Shown here: positions 32,499-40,615 of the stretch, one piece after another
Numbering within the stretch: the stretch's first letter is position 1
Layout: each line of letters opens with the position of its first letter
From: a virus
DNA length: 41,069 bases
Direction: 5' to 3' (one strand)
IMG/VR virus record: IMGVR_UViG_3300044617_001060
Coordinates: 1-41,069 of that record
Notes under the pieces: model-generated
The model's input: the letters and a program-made list of their open reading frames with translations, nothing else
What the model was told of the DNA's origin: nothing
Database searches by the model: none
Position numbers and translations under genes: made by a program

Positions 32499-33683
32499 TC
32501 ACTGGGTCTTGGAGTGGACTTCGGCGATCTTGGAGGCCACCTGGGAGGCCCAGTCAGCGATGTGCACACCGTCCGGGCAGCGCAATGCCTTTCGGATATC
32601 ATTCAAGGCTTGGGTGTACCGCAGGTTGTCGGCATGCAACAGAGAACGCATGTTGCGAGAGAACGTGCTCTCCCCCGTGTTCACCGCGCGGTCCAAAGCG
32701 CGCGCCTGTTCGCGTTCGCCCATCAGCCCGCGCACCCAGTGCAGGGTGTCGACGCCCTGGGGGCAGTCGGTCGCGGAGCGGATCCCGAGCAGGGTGACGG
32801 AGTTGTGTATGGAGGCCGCGTTGCTGGTCTGAGTGAGATAGTTGACGGCCTTGGTCGTCTCCTCCCGGTCGATCTGGAGACTGTTCATCTCCGCGCGCTG
32901 CTTCAGGTCCAGGACGAAGTCCCGGAGCGAAGCCCCAACAGGCGCACCCAGGTCACCTCGCAGGTTGCGGATCAACGCAGCGCAGTCGTGGGCCTGCACC
33001 TTGAACGAATCGCGCGCCAACTTGGCGGCGTTCAGCTCGGCCTTCAGGTATTCCACCGCAGCCAGCGGGCAATCACCCGCCTTCAGGTTCAGGATGTTGC
33101 GGATCCCCGTGGCCATCTTGGTGAGCTTGGCGCGCTCTTCGCCAGTGGTGGTGCACTGCTCCTGGACGGCCTTGATGACGCTCTCGCCGGTCACACATCC
33201 GACGATCTGGCGGATCTCCCCGAGCACCTTGCCCTGTGCGGCGATCGTGTCGTCGCGGTAGGCGATCTGCCCCTTGAGACGCTCGATCTCCTCGGTGTAC
33301 TTCGCCTCCTTGCCCTCGAGAATCGTGGCGCGCTCGTGCGCCCGTTGCGCCGCCTTGAGCCGGTTGTCCGCGGTGTCCTGGAGCTCCTTGATCTTGTTCA
33401 GGATGGACGACGGTCCCGTGTAGCTGTCGAAGCCAAGCTGGCTGGAGAGCTGCACCAGGAAGCGCACACCGCACGAGTCGCCGATCATCTCGTTGGTCTC
33501 CTTGATCTTCTTGTTGGCGATCATTCGCGCGCCCTCGGCGATCTTGAGGCGCGTGTCCATGTCCTTGAGCTCGGAGGTGAGCTGGTCGATGCGCTTGCAC
33601 TGCCACTCACGGAGACGCTCGTTCTCCGCAAAGGTCTGCTCAGCGATCTCGAGGCCGTCACGAAGTTCTTTCAGTTCGCTCAT
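32499..33683 (-). CDS. Long coiled-coil protein of unknown function
   Basis: A 394-residue protein made mostly of charged heptads, especially residues 1-60 and 85-160 (LKELRDGLEIAEQTFAENER, ERLKGQIAYRDDTIAAQGK as examples). Five Cys are spaced singly, each followed shortly by short loops (CGVR, CVTG, CPLA, CAAL, CPQG, CPDG), suggesting a repeated module ending in helices. It lies directly after the RNA polymerase and has an AAAGGA ribosome site. It could be a scaffold or an interacting protein of the early-to-middle switch. No named family recognised. Confidence 0.7.
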   Translation of the reverse strand: MSELKELRDGLEIAEQTFAENERLREWQCKRIDQLTSELKDMDTRLKIAEGARMIANKKIKETNEMIGDSCGVRFLVQLSSQLGFDSYTGPSSILNKIKELQDTADNRLKAAQRAHERATILEGKEAKYTEEIERLKGQIAYRDDTIAAQGKVLGEIRQIVGCVTGESVIKAVQEQCTTTGEERAKLTKMATGIRNILNLKAGDCPLAAVEYLKAELNAAKLARDSFKVQAHDCAALIRNLRGDLGAPVGASLRDFVLDLKQRAEMNSLQIDREETTKAVNYLTQTSNAASIHNSVTLLGIRSATDCPQGVDTLHWVRGLMGEREQARALDRAVNTGESTFSRNMRSLLHADNLRYTQALNDIRKALRCPDGVHIADWASQVASKIAEVHSKTQ

Positions 33684-33695
33684 ATGTTTCCTTTG

Positions 33696-36200
33696 TTAGG
33701 CAAACGCGTACACACTATCACGGACGCACTCGAGGTTGAGCGTGCCCTTGGCCGGCGGAGGATCAACCACCACACGGCCACCTTCGGTCACGTCCGCCAC
33801 AAAGCGGGCCATGACATCGTCCGAGCTGTACATCCGCACGAACACGTCGCGCAAACGTGAGCTCAGCAAGTCCATGGAGCCGGCGTGCGCTCCGAACGAA
33901 TCGTGCACCACCATCACGTCTTCGATCCCGCACTCCCGGAATAGCTCCACCACCAGGATGTGCAGCATCGCCGCATCCAGGCTGTGGATCCAGTTGGGAG
34001 CCAAGCCCTGGGCCTGGCGACGTGAGTCGATCTTCGGGGAGTCGCTGTACATCATCAGCTTCGTCACCTTGTCACCCAGCTTGGTCTCCACTCGGCGAGA
34101 GGTCACCGACGGGTAAGCCTGGGTAACACGCCACCCCGACGGCGTCGTCCACCGCACGGGGAGCTGGTGCTTGGAAGCTGCACCCGCCAGCTTGCGGGTC
34201 CACTCCATCACTGCGCGCGGCCCGGCCACCACGTTGCCCATGGCGCGCCACATGATCTTGGCGAGCCAGCGGCACGCCGTGCGCTTGCGGCGTCCCCACG
34301 GGTGAGCCACACCGGTGCGGGTGTTCTCGTCGACCCACTGGGAGATGTACTCTTCCACGGCGCGCACCGTTCCACCGTACGGCATAATCATCGTGGGCCG
34401 CTTGGCGCACCCGCGCTTGATTCCGTACCTCAGCCACGTCGAGGCCATCTGTAGTTCCTCGAACGCTGCACCAACCACACCGCCCACGTTGCTGTCGGCG
34501 TCGTGCCCGGCAACCGCCGCGGTCAGCTTGGGGTCCTGGAGGATCTCGCCCACCAGCCTGGTGGTCTCGAGCGCGACGGCGTTGTAGATGTCCGCCGGTT
34601 TCTCTTTGGGCACGAGGTTCACCATCGAACCGGCGACCTCGTCCTGGCTGAGGGCAGACAGGTGCTGGATCCCGTTGCACGAACCGTCCACCGTAACGGG
34701 CAGGGTGGATTTATAGTGCTCAGGGTCACCGCTGTCGATGGCCTGAGCGAGCTCGATGCACGCGGCCAAGAACTGCACGGCGGTGTCCTTGATGTCCCAC
34801 CAGTCGCGCATGTTGTCGAGCGGTGCGCGGCCGACCCGCAAGACGCGCTCAATGTTCTCGTCCACCCACGCAAGGCGTTCGTCGATCGACACCTTGTCCA
34901 CGCCGGCGCAGTTGGCCGCGTGGATCTTGAGCCACCGAAGACCTCCCTTGCCGAGGGGCAAGGCGCGCTCGAAGCGGAGCAGCCCCTTGGCAAGGTCGCT
35001 GCCTTGCGGGGTCAGGTACTGAGGAGTGGCGTAGACGCGGCCCCTGAAGTCCAGGTTGTGCGGGTAGTACAACGTCCGGTCACCCAGTGTGCGACACACA
35101 CTCAGGATCTGCACGGCCAACAGACGCTGGCCGCTGTTGCGCAGGCGAGCGAACATGATCTCTCGGTTGCGGAACTTCCACTCGGAGATCACGCCGATGT
35201 CGGTGGACGTCGGCTTCTCGAGCAACGGCGGATCGGTGCGTACCGCGGCACACGGGATCGACGACCCCGAATCCCACAGGAACTGGACGACATCGAGCAC
35301 GCGCTTGTTGATCCTCCAGGGCACCGTGCCCAAGAGGTTCACGGCGTCGAACGGGATCGGACATTCATCGCGCGTCAGGTCCTCGCGCATCCCACCACAC
35401 GGCCGGTACAACGGACGCCGAAGCTCGGGCGTGAGATACCCACCGTCGTTCAGAGTCTCGTACGGTTTGGCAGGGCAGAGCATGGGCAGACGATTGGGCT
35501 CCATGAGCTCACAGTTGCGGTGCTGGTTGTCGATCCACTGCCGGAGCATCTCGGTCTGCTTCAGCACATACACCGAAGACCCGAACCGCTTCTGGCGCGT
35601 CTCCGACATCTCGACCTGGACCATCCCGGTCTTGTCGACGATGATGTTGAGCAGAGCCATGCCGACGTGGAGCTTCAGGTGCTCCTCCCACTTCTCCCAG
35701 GTGACCTTGTACAACTCGCACGCGTGCATCATCACGCGCTTTCGGTAGTCCGGCTTGTAGTTGAGCGGGCTGCTCTGGACGTGCCGGTCCATGCGCTGGT
35801 ACAAGGGCTTGTTCTGCTGCTCGAAGGCGCAGAGGCGCATGTGCGACTCGACGTGGTTGCCGATGGCCAAGGCCACCGACTGGATGGACCTGTCTCGGGA
35901 CAGCCCGGACATCACCACGCGCAGCGCAATCAGGGCCAACGCGTCTGCGTCGTCAGCCGCGGCGAACGCGACCGATGCAGAAGCGGAGCGGCCAGGCTTG
36001 CGCCGTGACTCGCGGATGAAGTCGATGATGCCCCGGCTGACGGGGTCGATCATCGTCCGAATCAGGTACATCTCGGGATCTCCGAGACTCTCGAGGCCTT
36101 TGGTACGAAAGCGGTGCAGACGTTCGCGGTACTTTGCGACGCCACCCGCGGCACACTGGTGCTCGAGAGCGAGCTGTTGATCGACAGTGTTCTGTTCCAT
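33696..36200 (-). CDS. Single-subunit DNA-directed RNA polymerase (T7 gp1-like)
   Basis: An 834-residue enzyme (T7 gp1 is 883) that transcribes middle and late genes. Catalytic motif A is VTVDGSCNGIQHLSAL (D505), motif B is KRPTMIMPYGG (K600, Y608) and motif C is VVHDSFGAHAG (D767). The specificity-loop region about 690-722 precedes GLAPNWIHSLDAAML. The C-terminus YAFA corresponds to the FAFA foot of T7. The N-terminal region is shorter than in T7. Because the specificity loop differs, its promoters would differ from T7 ones; none were recognised by eye. Integrase and ThyX are just upstream. Confidence 0.97.
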   Translation of the reverse strand: MEQNTVDQQLALEHQCAAGGVAKYRERLHRFRTKGLESLGDPEMYLIRTMIDPVSRGIIDFIRESRRKPGRSASASVAFAAADDADALALIALRVVMSGLSRDRSIQSVALAIGNHVESHMRLCAFEQQNKPLYQRMDRHVQSSPLNYKPDYRKRVMMHACELYKVTWEKWEEHLKLHVGMALLNIIVDKTGMVQVEMSETRQKRFGSSVYVLKQTEMLRQWIDNQHRNCELMEPNRLPMLCPAKPYETLNDGGYLTPELRRPLYRPCGGMREDLTRDECPIPFDAVNLLGTVPWRINKRVLDVVQFLWDSGSSIPCAAVRTDPPLLEKPTSTDIGVISEWKFRNREIMFARLRNSGQRLLAVQILSVCRTLGDRTLYYPHNLDFRGRVYATPQYLTPQGSDLAKGLLRFERALPLGKGGLRWLKIHAANCAGVDKVSIDERLAWVDENIERVLRVGRAPLDNMRDWWDIKDTAVQFLAACIELAQAIDSGDPEHYKSTLPVTVDGSCNGIQHLSALSQDEVAGSMVNLVPKEKPADIYNAVALETTRLVGEILQDPKLTAAVAGHDADSNVGGVVGAAFEELQMASTWLRYGIKRGCAKRPTMIMPYGGTVRAVEEYISQWVDENTRTGVAHPWGRRKRTACRWLAKIMWRAMGNVVAGPRAVMEWTRKLAGAASKHQLPVRWTTPSGWRVTQAYPSVTSRRVETKLGDKVTKLMMYSDSPKIDSRRQAQGLAPNWIHSLDAAMLHILVVELFRECGIEDVMVVHDSFGAHAGSMDLLSSRLRDVFVRMYSSDDVMARFVADVTEGGRVVVDPPPAKGTLNLECVRDSVYAFA

Positions 36201-36218
36201 GGTCCTCCTGGTGCTTTG

Positions 36219-36557
36219 TTAGGGAGACGAGCGTGGGGTCAGGTTGATGACCTCGACCATGCGTCCGTCCCGCTTTGGAACGCGGTACTTGACCTGGGCG
36301 TACCACCTCATGCCCTCCGCCGACTCCAGCATCACACGCACATACGCGACGTACGCGCGCACCTCGGTGATCTTGGCAAACGCCTGCTCTGCGCTGCTGC
36401 GGCCGGAGCAAACGGAGACCGCCACTCGGTCGCCGATGCGCAAGGTCTGCCCCAGGGCGTCCCTCAGCACCGCCGGCGCGTTGCCATCCAGGTTCTCCAT
36501 CAGGATCTCTTGGTCGGGACCGAACCAGAACTTCAGCTTGGGCAGTTCTTCGATCAT
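36219..36557 (-). CDS. Unknown protein upstream of RNA polymerase
   Basis: A 112-residue protein with alternating beta segments (KLKFWFGPDQEILM, TLRIGDRVAVSVC, KITEVRAYVAYVRVML, RWYAQVKYRVPKR). The all-beta look resembles a small barrel, perhaps SH3- or OB-like, but I cannot place it. AGGAG lies 7 bases before the ATG. 18 bases separate it from the RNA polymerase. A candidate early regulatory or host-takeover protein by position only. Confidence 0.7.
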   Translation of the reverse strand: MIEELPKLKFWFGPDQEILMENLDGNAPAVLRDALGQTLRIGDRVAVSVCSGRSSAEQAFAKITEVRAYVAYVRVMLESAEGMRWYAQVKYRVPKRDGRMVEVINLTPRSSP

Positions 36558-36606
36558 GCTGTTCTCCTAAAGTGGGCACGATCACATCGGTCGTGTTATC
36601 ATGCAG

Positions 36607-37413
36607 TCAGGCCTGGTGTTCGCGGTACGCGAGGCACCCCTCGCACACGCCCTTGTGATCGGCCGGGTATCGGTCGCACTCGGTGCACTTCGGTACACGC
36701 TTCTCTCCCGGACCACACCGCAGAGCACGCCAAGCCTCGGGGCACCACTTCATCATCCCGACGACCATGTCGATGGCCGCCGCCAGCTCCTGGATCTCGC
36801 GCTGAGCGTGGCCCCCAGTGCGCAAGGCACACACGCGAGCCAACGCCGGCAACGTGAAGCTGCCGACCAGGTTCGTCATCGTGGACACGGGCAACACCGC
36901 ACGCGCTTGTTCGGGGCACACCCCGAGCTCCAGCAGACGGCGGTACGACGTCAGCGCGCGGTTGCACGCGTCCATGTACTCGTTGTCCGCGGCCTTAGAG
37001 GCGACACGATCAAGCGCACCCGCGCTGCCCTGCTTGATGTTCTCACCGCGCCCACGCCACACGGGTGAACGGCTCTTGCCCCAGCACGTCGGCACGCTGT
37101 CGACGTACCGGCGACTCTCTTCGTTCCACACGATGCCGACGTTGGAGCGCATGATCTGGCGCGCGGTGAAGATGGGGACGTACAAGCGCAACCGGCACGA
37201 GGCGTGCGCCAACGGCGTCCAGTGGTTGTGACGGACGAGGTAGCGCACCAGGCGTGCGACGTCTTCGTCGGTGCGCCCGGACGCGCGGTCGGACGACACC
37301 CAGGCGGACTCAGCGATCGTGCGGTCGCTGCCGAAATGAGACAGCCCCTGGACGACCTCACCGGTCGCTAGCTCGACAGTCAGTGTCTCGGGGCAAACGG
37401 TTGTGAACGCCAT
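36607..37413 (-). CDS. thyX: Flavin-dependent thymidylate synthase ThyX, variant motif, C-terminal Cys4 finger
   Basis: A 268-residue protein. The ThyX core is recognisable: YLVRHNHWTPLAHA (about 58-71), FTARQIMRSN (82-91), NEESRRY (97-103) and RTGGHAQREIQELA. The usual RHR that binds FAD/dUMP is RSN here (89-91), and the spacing to SRRY is one residue longer. ThyX makes dTMP from dUMP with FAD, NADPH and methylene-THF. The last about 30 residues have CTEC and CEGC, a Cys4 finger not part of ordinary ThyX. The start at 37413 follows GGAG; an ATG 27 bases upstream lacks such a site. Likely raises dTTP supply for replication. Confidence 0.88.
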   Translation of the reverse strand: MAFTTVCPETLTVELATGEVVQGLSHFGSDRTIAESAWVSSDRASGRTDEDVARLVRYLVRHNHWTPLAHASCRLRLYVPIFTARQIMRSNVGIVWNEESRRYVDSVPTCWGKSRSPVWRGRGENIKQGSAGALDRVASKAADNEYMDACNRALTSYRRLLELGVCPEQARAVLPVSTMTNLVGSFTLPALARVCALRTGGHAQREIQELAAAIDMVVGMMKWCPEAWRALRCGPGEKRVPKCTECDRYPADHKGVCEGCLAYREHQA

Positions 37414-37429
37414 GTTGGTTCTCCAGAAA

Positions 37430-37699
37430 TCACCAGCCAAACTTCATCTTGCACATCCACGTCATGCACCCCGCGGCCCAGCCTACCGCGAAGATGAAGC
37501 CCACGACGAGCGCGGTGCCGGCCTTGTCGGCCGCGGTCATCGGGGCGTTTCGTTGCGCGAGATCAGCCCTCAAGTTCTGCTCAGCTTCCTTCCGGAAGTT
37601 GAGCTCCCTCACCAGGCGGTGGCACTCTCGGTCTGCGCTGCGGTACATCCCCTCGAGGATGCAGTAGTTGTTCGTGATCTTGTCGAGTGTCTCGATCAT
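37430..37699 (-). CDS. Small C-tail membrane protein
   Basis: An 89-residue protein with a charged helical N-terminal half (about 1-55) and one TM segment near the end (TALVVGFIFAVGWAAGC). It ends with MCKMKFGW. AGGAG precedes the ATG. Early expression with one TM could mean superinfection exclusion, inhibition of a host membrane process, or a lysis factor. The sequence does not decide. Confidence 0.65.
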   Translation of the reverse strand: MIETLDKITNNYCILEGMYRSADRECHRLVRELNFRKEAEQNLRADLAQRNAPMTAADKAGTALVVGFIFAVGWAAGCMTWMCKMKFGW

Positions 37700-37707
37700 G
37701 GGGTCTC

Positions 37708-38124
37708 CTATTTCACTTGGTGCACGAGGGTGACGGCGTCCGGGTCTGCCAAGACCGCGTGGTGCGCTGCGATGACCTGAGCGCGCAGTGGTTCATCGTA
37801 GCCGATGGCGGTGTCCTGCTCGACGGCAACGCAGCGCGCCAACACAAGCGACGCCCGCTTGAGGGACGTCAACTCGGCGGTGACCCTGGCCAGCTCAGCG
37901 TACAGCTTCTCGCGGTCTGCCGGGGTTGTCGTGTCGACTTCGGGGTCCTCCAGGATGCGCATCCTCGTCTTGGCCTTGGCGACCCTGGCCAGGTCTCGCT
38001 CTCCGTCCCGGTAGCCCCGGACGTAGTCGGGCCAGTCTTCGGGTCGGATGCCCGCAGTGCGGCTGTACGCCCGGTCGTAGGCGTCCTCGAAGCCGCTTTG
38101 GTACGGCGTGCGTTCTTCAGGCAT
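37708..38124 (-). CDS. Unknown helical protein downstream of attP-like region
   Basis: A 138-residue protein. N-terminal YQSGFEDAYDRAYSRTAG and DYVRGYRDGERD segments resemble short phage proteins with repeated GxxDGxxD-type helices. The middle is a helix rich in E/A/R/L and the C-terminus is helical. Start at 38124 has GGGAGAACGC before ATG. First gene after the 267-base non-coding region, so probably the first gene of the unit that leads to ThyX and RNA polymerase. Function unknown. Confidence 0.7.
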   Translation of the reverse strand: MPEERTPYQSGFEDAYDRAYSRTAGIRPEDWPDYVRGYRDGERDLARVAKAKTRMRILEDPEVDTTTPADREKLYAELARVTAELTSLKRASLVLARCVAVEQDTAIGYDEPLRAQVIAAHHAVLADPDAVTLVHQVK

Positions 38125-38145
38125 GCGTTCTCCCTGTACTGGTGT

Positions 38146-38172
38146 GCGGTGAATAGCTTCAGTATTCACCGC
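38146..38172 (-). promoter_or_regulatory. Perfect 10-bp hairpin in the leader of the 138-residue gene
   Basis: GCGGTGAATA and TATTCACCGC (38146-38155 and 38163-38172) flank a 7-base loop, 21 bases before the start codon at 38124. It resembles the other early hairpins by its CGGTG/CACCG arms. It could be an operator, RNase III site or attenuator. No T-run follows. Confidence 0.55.
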
Positions 38173-38232
38173 AAGCCTGTGTGCTTACAGTGTACACCCA
38201 ATGTACACCATAGATACAATATCTCCTACACA

Positions 38233-38345
38233 GGTTAATCAGGTAGACCAGGTTTACCCAGTCTACCCGTTCTCTTCGTTCACTGAGTGCACTTGAGCAA
38301 TACCGGACACTACCAGTCTACCTGGTTCACTTCAGGTGAACTGGT
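38233..38345. repeat. Repeat cluster of CAGGTAGAC-type elements
   Basis: On the plus strand, CAGGTTAAT, CAGGTAGAC, CAGGTTTAC and CCAGTCTAC follow one another with 9-base steps. Further on come CAGTCTACC (about 38314) and CAGGTGAAC. The copies in reverse orientation match one another at about 14 of 17 positions (AACCAGGTAGACTGGTA, GAACGGGTAGACTGGGT, AATCAGGTAGACCAGGT). They are arranged as one direct and two inverted copies, which suits binding by a recombinase arm domain. Confidence 0.65.
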
Positions 38346-38391
38346 CTTCTCACACTGTGGAGGTCAACTCGACGTCGTGTCGAGAATCCGA

Positions 38392-39375
38392 CTACACTGT
38401 CGTCGACTCCAGTGCTTTCGCCGCATCCAGCAGGTTCTTCGGCGAAATGTGGGCGTACCTCAGCGTCATGCTGTACGACTTGTGCCCGAGCCACTGCTGG
38501 ACCACATTCAGGGGAATCCCCCGTTGGACCAGTCGAGAAGCGCAGGTGTGCCGGAGCGCGTGGAGAACGTCGTGCTCCCCGTTCAAGCCGCAGACCTTGC
38601 GGACGACAGCCCACCTCCGGTGAGCAGTGACCTTGGTGTACCCGAACCCCCGGCCGTCGAGCTGCGAAATGACGGTACGCACCCGTGCGGTCGCGGGCAC
38701 TGAGCGGGGCTGTCCGTTCTTGGTCGTCGGGAACGTGACGTACGTCCCGTCGAAGGTCCACGGTTCACGCGTGCCCAGGGCTTCACCCAGGCGAGCACCC
38801 GTGTCGATCAGGAACGCGACGAGCAGTTGGAAGCGGTCGTCGCACGCTTGCAAGATGCGTGCCTCTTCGGCCTCGGTGTACCAGCGTAGGCGGCCGGTGG
38901 ACTCTCGCTCGCGCGGCATACGCGGTGCCCTGGGGATGGCCCCGCGGTCCTCGGCGAGCCGCATCATGCGGCCGAGTGCCGAGAGATACCGGTTCACCGT
39001 GGAGCCCTTGAGGCCTTGGCTCTTCAGGGTATCGACCATCGCCGAAATGTCTGCGACGGTCAGCGAAGCGGGGTCCCGGTCTGGCCCCAGCAGATCCACG
39101 ATGCGGTCGGCGATGTACGCGACGTTCTCGTGGTTCTGCTTGCCACGCCAGACCGATGCCTCGGTCTCGTCCCTGAGCCGGGCCATAGTCCACGAGGTGG
39201 ACCCGCGAAATGCCGATGCGACGACGGCGTCGGGCTTCAGCCCCTGCTCCAGGCGGACCAAGGCGTACGCTTGCCACTGGGCGGCCTCGGTGAGCGAGGT
39301 GAACCTGCGTCGGTAGCGTTTGCCTCCGTGGGTCAGGTCCACCAGGTGGGTCCCAGACGATGTGGTGCGGATCAT
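38392..39375 (-). CDS. int: Tyrosine integrase
   Basis: A 327-residue site-specific recombinase. Catalytic set is complete: R195 (DTGARLGEAL), K219 (TTKNGQ), H272-x2-R275 (LHALRHTCASRL), H298 (WLGHKS) and Y307 (LRYAH). An N-terminal arm-binding-like part (1-55) with GGKRYRRRFTSL precedes an SAM-like core-binding domain (about 65-150). It would join attP to a host attB. The ATG overlaps the upstream stop (ATGA), so it is coupled to the small gene before it. Directly upstream, in transcription order, of the probable attP. No excisionase recognised, although the small upstream gene is a candidate. Confidence 0.95.
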   Translation of the reverse strand: MIRTTSSGTHLVDLTHGGKRYRRRFTSLTEAAQWQAYALVRLEQGLKPDAVVASAFRGSTSWTMARLRDETEASVWRGKQNHENVAYIADRIVDLLGPDRDPASLTVADISAMVDTLKSQGLKGSTVNRYLSALGRMMRLAEDRGAIPRAPRMPRERESTGRLRWYTEAEEARILQACDDRFQLLVAFLIDTGARLGEALGTREPWTFDGTYVTFPTTKNGQPRSVPATARVRTVISQLDGRGFGYTKVTAHRRWAVVRKVCGLNGEHDVLHALRHTCASRLVQRGIPLNVVQQWLGHKSYSMTLRYAHISPKNLLDAAKALESTTV

Positions 39376-39590
39376 GTGCGGTCTACCTCCTCGATGCCGG
39401 GACGGCGAGACACGACGGGCCGGTGCTTGCGGAGCAGGCGGTACGCGGCGGCCTTGGTCTTCTGGTAGTCCCCTTCCCAGAGGGTGTGGTCGCCGATGTC
39501 CGGGCTCTCCAGGACGACGGAAGGAACCCACCTTTGCTCTCCCAGGGAGAAGGTGCATCGGGTGATTCGCAGAATGATCTTGAGCTTCAT
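39372..39590 (-). CDS. Small basic protein coupled to integrase, excisionase candidate
   Basis: A 72-residue basic protein. N-terminal strands (KLKIILRITRCTF, SVVLES) are followed by a helix with KTKAAAYRLLRKH and an arginine-rich end. It overlaps the stop of the previous gene and the integrase start by ATGA on both sides. Small basic proteins directly before integrase are often excisionases, but no winged-helix pattern is clear. Function is unknown; the excisionase idea rests on size, charge and position. Confidence 0.65.
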   Translation of the reverse strand: MKLKIILRITRCTFSLGEQRWVPSVVLESPDIGDHTLWEGDYQKTKAAAYRLLRKHRPVVSRRPGIEEVDRT

Positions 39591-39754
39591 GGTGTCCTCC
39601 TGGAGTCTCCGAGCACTCCGGCCGAAATGCGATACCACAAGCCGTTGGCCTCGACCCACCAGCGGCTGTTGTTCTTGGTGAACGTGTACGACTCGCCTGC
39701 CTTCAGGACGACTGGCGGCTTGCCTGGGCCGTTGACGACGCGGGTTGTGGTCAT
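39587..39754 (-). CDS. Small unknown protein
   Basis: A 55-residue protein starting MTTTRVVNGPGKPPVVL. A beta-type pattern with KAGESYTFTKNNSRWWVEANGLWYRIS follows. The start context CGCACCATGACC is the same as for two other early genes. It begins 11 bases after the previous stop and ends in an ATGA overlap. A strand-rich small protein, family unknown. Confidence 0.65.
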   Translation of the reverse strand: MTTTRVVNGPGKPPVVLKAGESYTFTKNNSRWWVEANGLWYRISAGVLGDSRRTP

Positions 39755-39765
39755 GGTGCGGCGGG

Positions 39766-39966
39766 TCACGAGAGCACCTCGTCCACCACCTGGCGGAGCT
39801 GCACGAGTACGCACTCAGGCCGGTGCTTGACGCCACCAACGCCCGCTTCCCACCATCCGCCACAGCACGCGCAGTACACGTTGCCGTCGGTGTCCTCTCG
39901 CCGAGGTTCATCGTTCAGCAGCTCCTGCACAAGCGAGAGCAGCCGGTTCTCCTGGTCCTTGGTCAT
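39766..39966 (-). CDS. Small protein with Cys motif
   Basis: A 66-residue protein. The N-terminal helix LLSLVQELLNDEP is followed by VYCACCGGWWE and HRPEC, giving C-x-C-C ... H-x3-C, which suggests a zinc site. A C-terminal helix ends the protein. GGAGG lies 8 bases before the ATG. Function unknown; early position allows a host-interacting role. Confidence 0.7.
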   Translation of the reverse strand: MTKDQENRLLSLVQELLNDEPRREDTDGNVYCACCGGWWEAGVGGVKHRPECVLVQLRQVVDEVLS

Positions 39967-40073
39967 GTGAATATCCTCCGATTATGCAACGACCTCACCA
40001 CGAGGCCGTAAAGCCCTCAGGAGCCGTCGGGCTGCTGGGGGCGGTGTTGGGTGGGCTTTGGCCCAAGAATCGC
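39967..40073. other. Early intergenic segment with small hairpin
   Basis: On the minus strand it has GGGC-CAAA-GCCC and, close to the next gene, TGCATAAT, which resembles a -10 box but lacks a well spaced -35. Possibly a weak terminator followed by a weak promoter. Nothing else seen. Confidence 0.3.
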
Positions 40074-40592
40074 TCAGGAGCAATCGTGGAGCCCGTGGCG
40101 GGCACGCTGAGCGTACTTGGTCCGCCGGGTGACCAGACGGGCTTCCTTCTGCTCCGCAGACTCCCCTGCACGGGCGGTACGGCGGCGGGCGGCGTCGCGG
40201 TCGCGGGCGTCCCCCGCCTGGGAGGCGACCGGGGTGGCCCTCTCGACCTCCTCGTCCGACACGCCGATGTCGGTGAACGTCCGAGCATCCAGGCGGACGG
40301 CGGTCACGGTGCGGCCGGTGAGCGGGTCGCGGGTTTTGTACTGGCCCCGCTCTTCACGCAGAGCGGCTTTGACGGCGTCGGCCGTGCAGTACTTCAGCCA
40401 GGTTTCATCCAGGGTCTTGCCGGCGTCCAGGCGGCGTCTGCCGGCCTCAGTCAGGTGCACCCAGGCGGCCCCGAGATAGTCGGGTGCCTGCTTCGCACCG
40501 ACAACCAGGGCAGCAGAGGCCTGGATCAGGGCGAGGTTGGCGGTCAGGAACAGAGAGATCACGGTAACGGCGGGGCCAGATACGCTGGTCAT
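40074..40592 (-). CDS. Unknown protein with hydrophobic N-terminus and Arg/Ala-rich tail
   Basis: A 172-residue protein. Residues about 8-31 are hydrophobic (VISLFLTANLALIQASAALVVG), perhaps a membrane segment or helix. The middle has a helical YLGAAWVHLTEAGRRRLDAGKTLDETWLK read in parts, similar to phage host-interaction proteins, and the C-terminal 50 residues are rich in Arg, Asp and Ala. Its leader shows GGAGTTTGCACC, nearly the same as that of the next upstream gene. Function unknown. Confidence 0.65.
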   Translation of the reverse strand: MTSVSGPAVTVISLFLTANLALIQASAALVVGAKQAPDYLGAAWVHLTEAGRRRLDAGKTLDETWLKYCTADAVKAALREERGQYKTRDPLTGRTVTAVRLDARTFTDIGVSDEEVERATPVASQAGDARDRDAARRRTARAGESAEQKEARLVTRRTKYAQRARHGLHDCS

Positions 40593-40615
40593 GGTGCAAA
40601 CTCCGAACAGGCGAA

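Larger units (their letters stand above)
38125..38391. other. AT-richer non-coding region with repeats: probable attP / control region
   Basis: This 267-base region between the integrase and the next gene is AT-richer than its surroundings and has no convincing gene. It contains related copies of a GGTAGAC(T/C)-type element in both directions (near 38250-38277 and 38313-38322), a 9-base tandem pattern CAGGT-starting from about 38233, TGTACACC twice (38191-38198 and 38202-38209), and a perfect hairpin GTTCAC/GTGAAC around 38325-38341. Arm-type recombinase sites and operators would look like this. No host tRNA 3' end was recognised in it, so the core cross-over site is unknown. A weak TTGTAT-17-TGTACA pair (38219-38191, minus strand) overlaps the TGTACACC repeats. 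Confidence 0.6.

Noticed and set aside
38200-38345. CRISPR array
   Set aside because: The repeat units are only 9 bases, vary and lack constant spacers; they fit binding sites better.
38125-38391. Host tRNA 3' end as attP core
   Set aside because: I searched for a TTCRA-type T arm in this region on both strands and found only partial, unconvincing matches.
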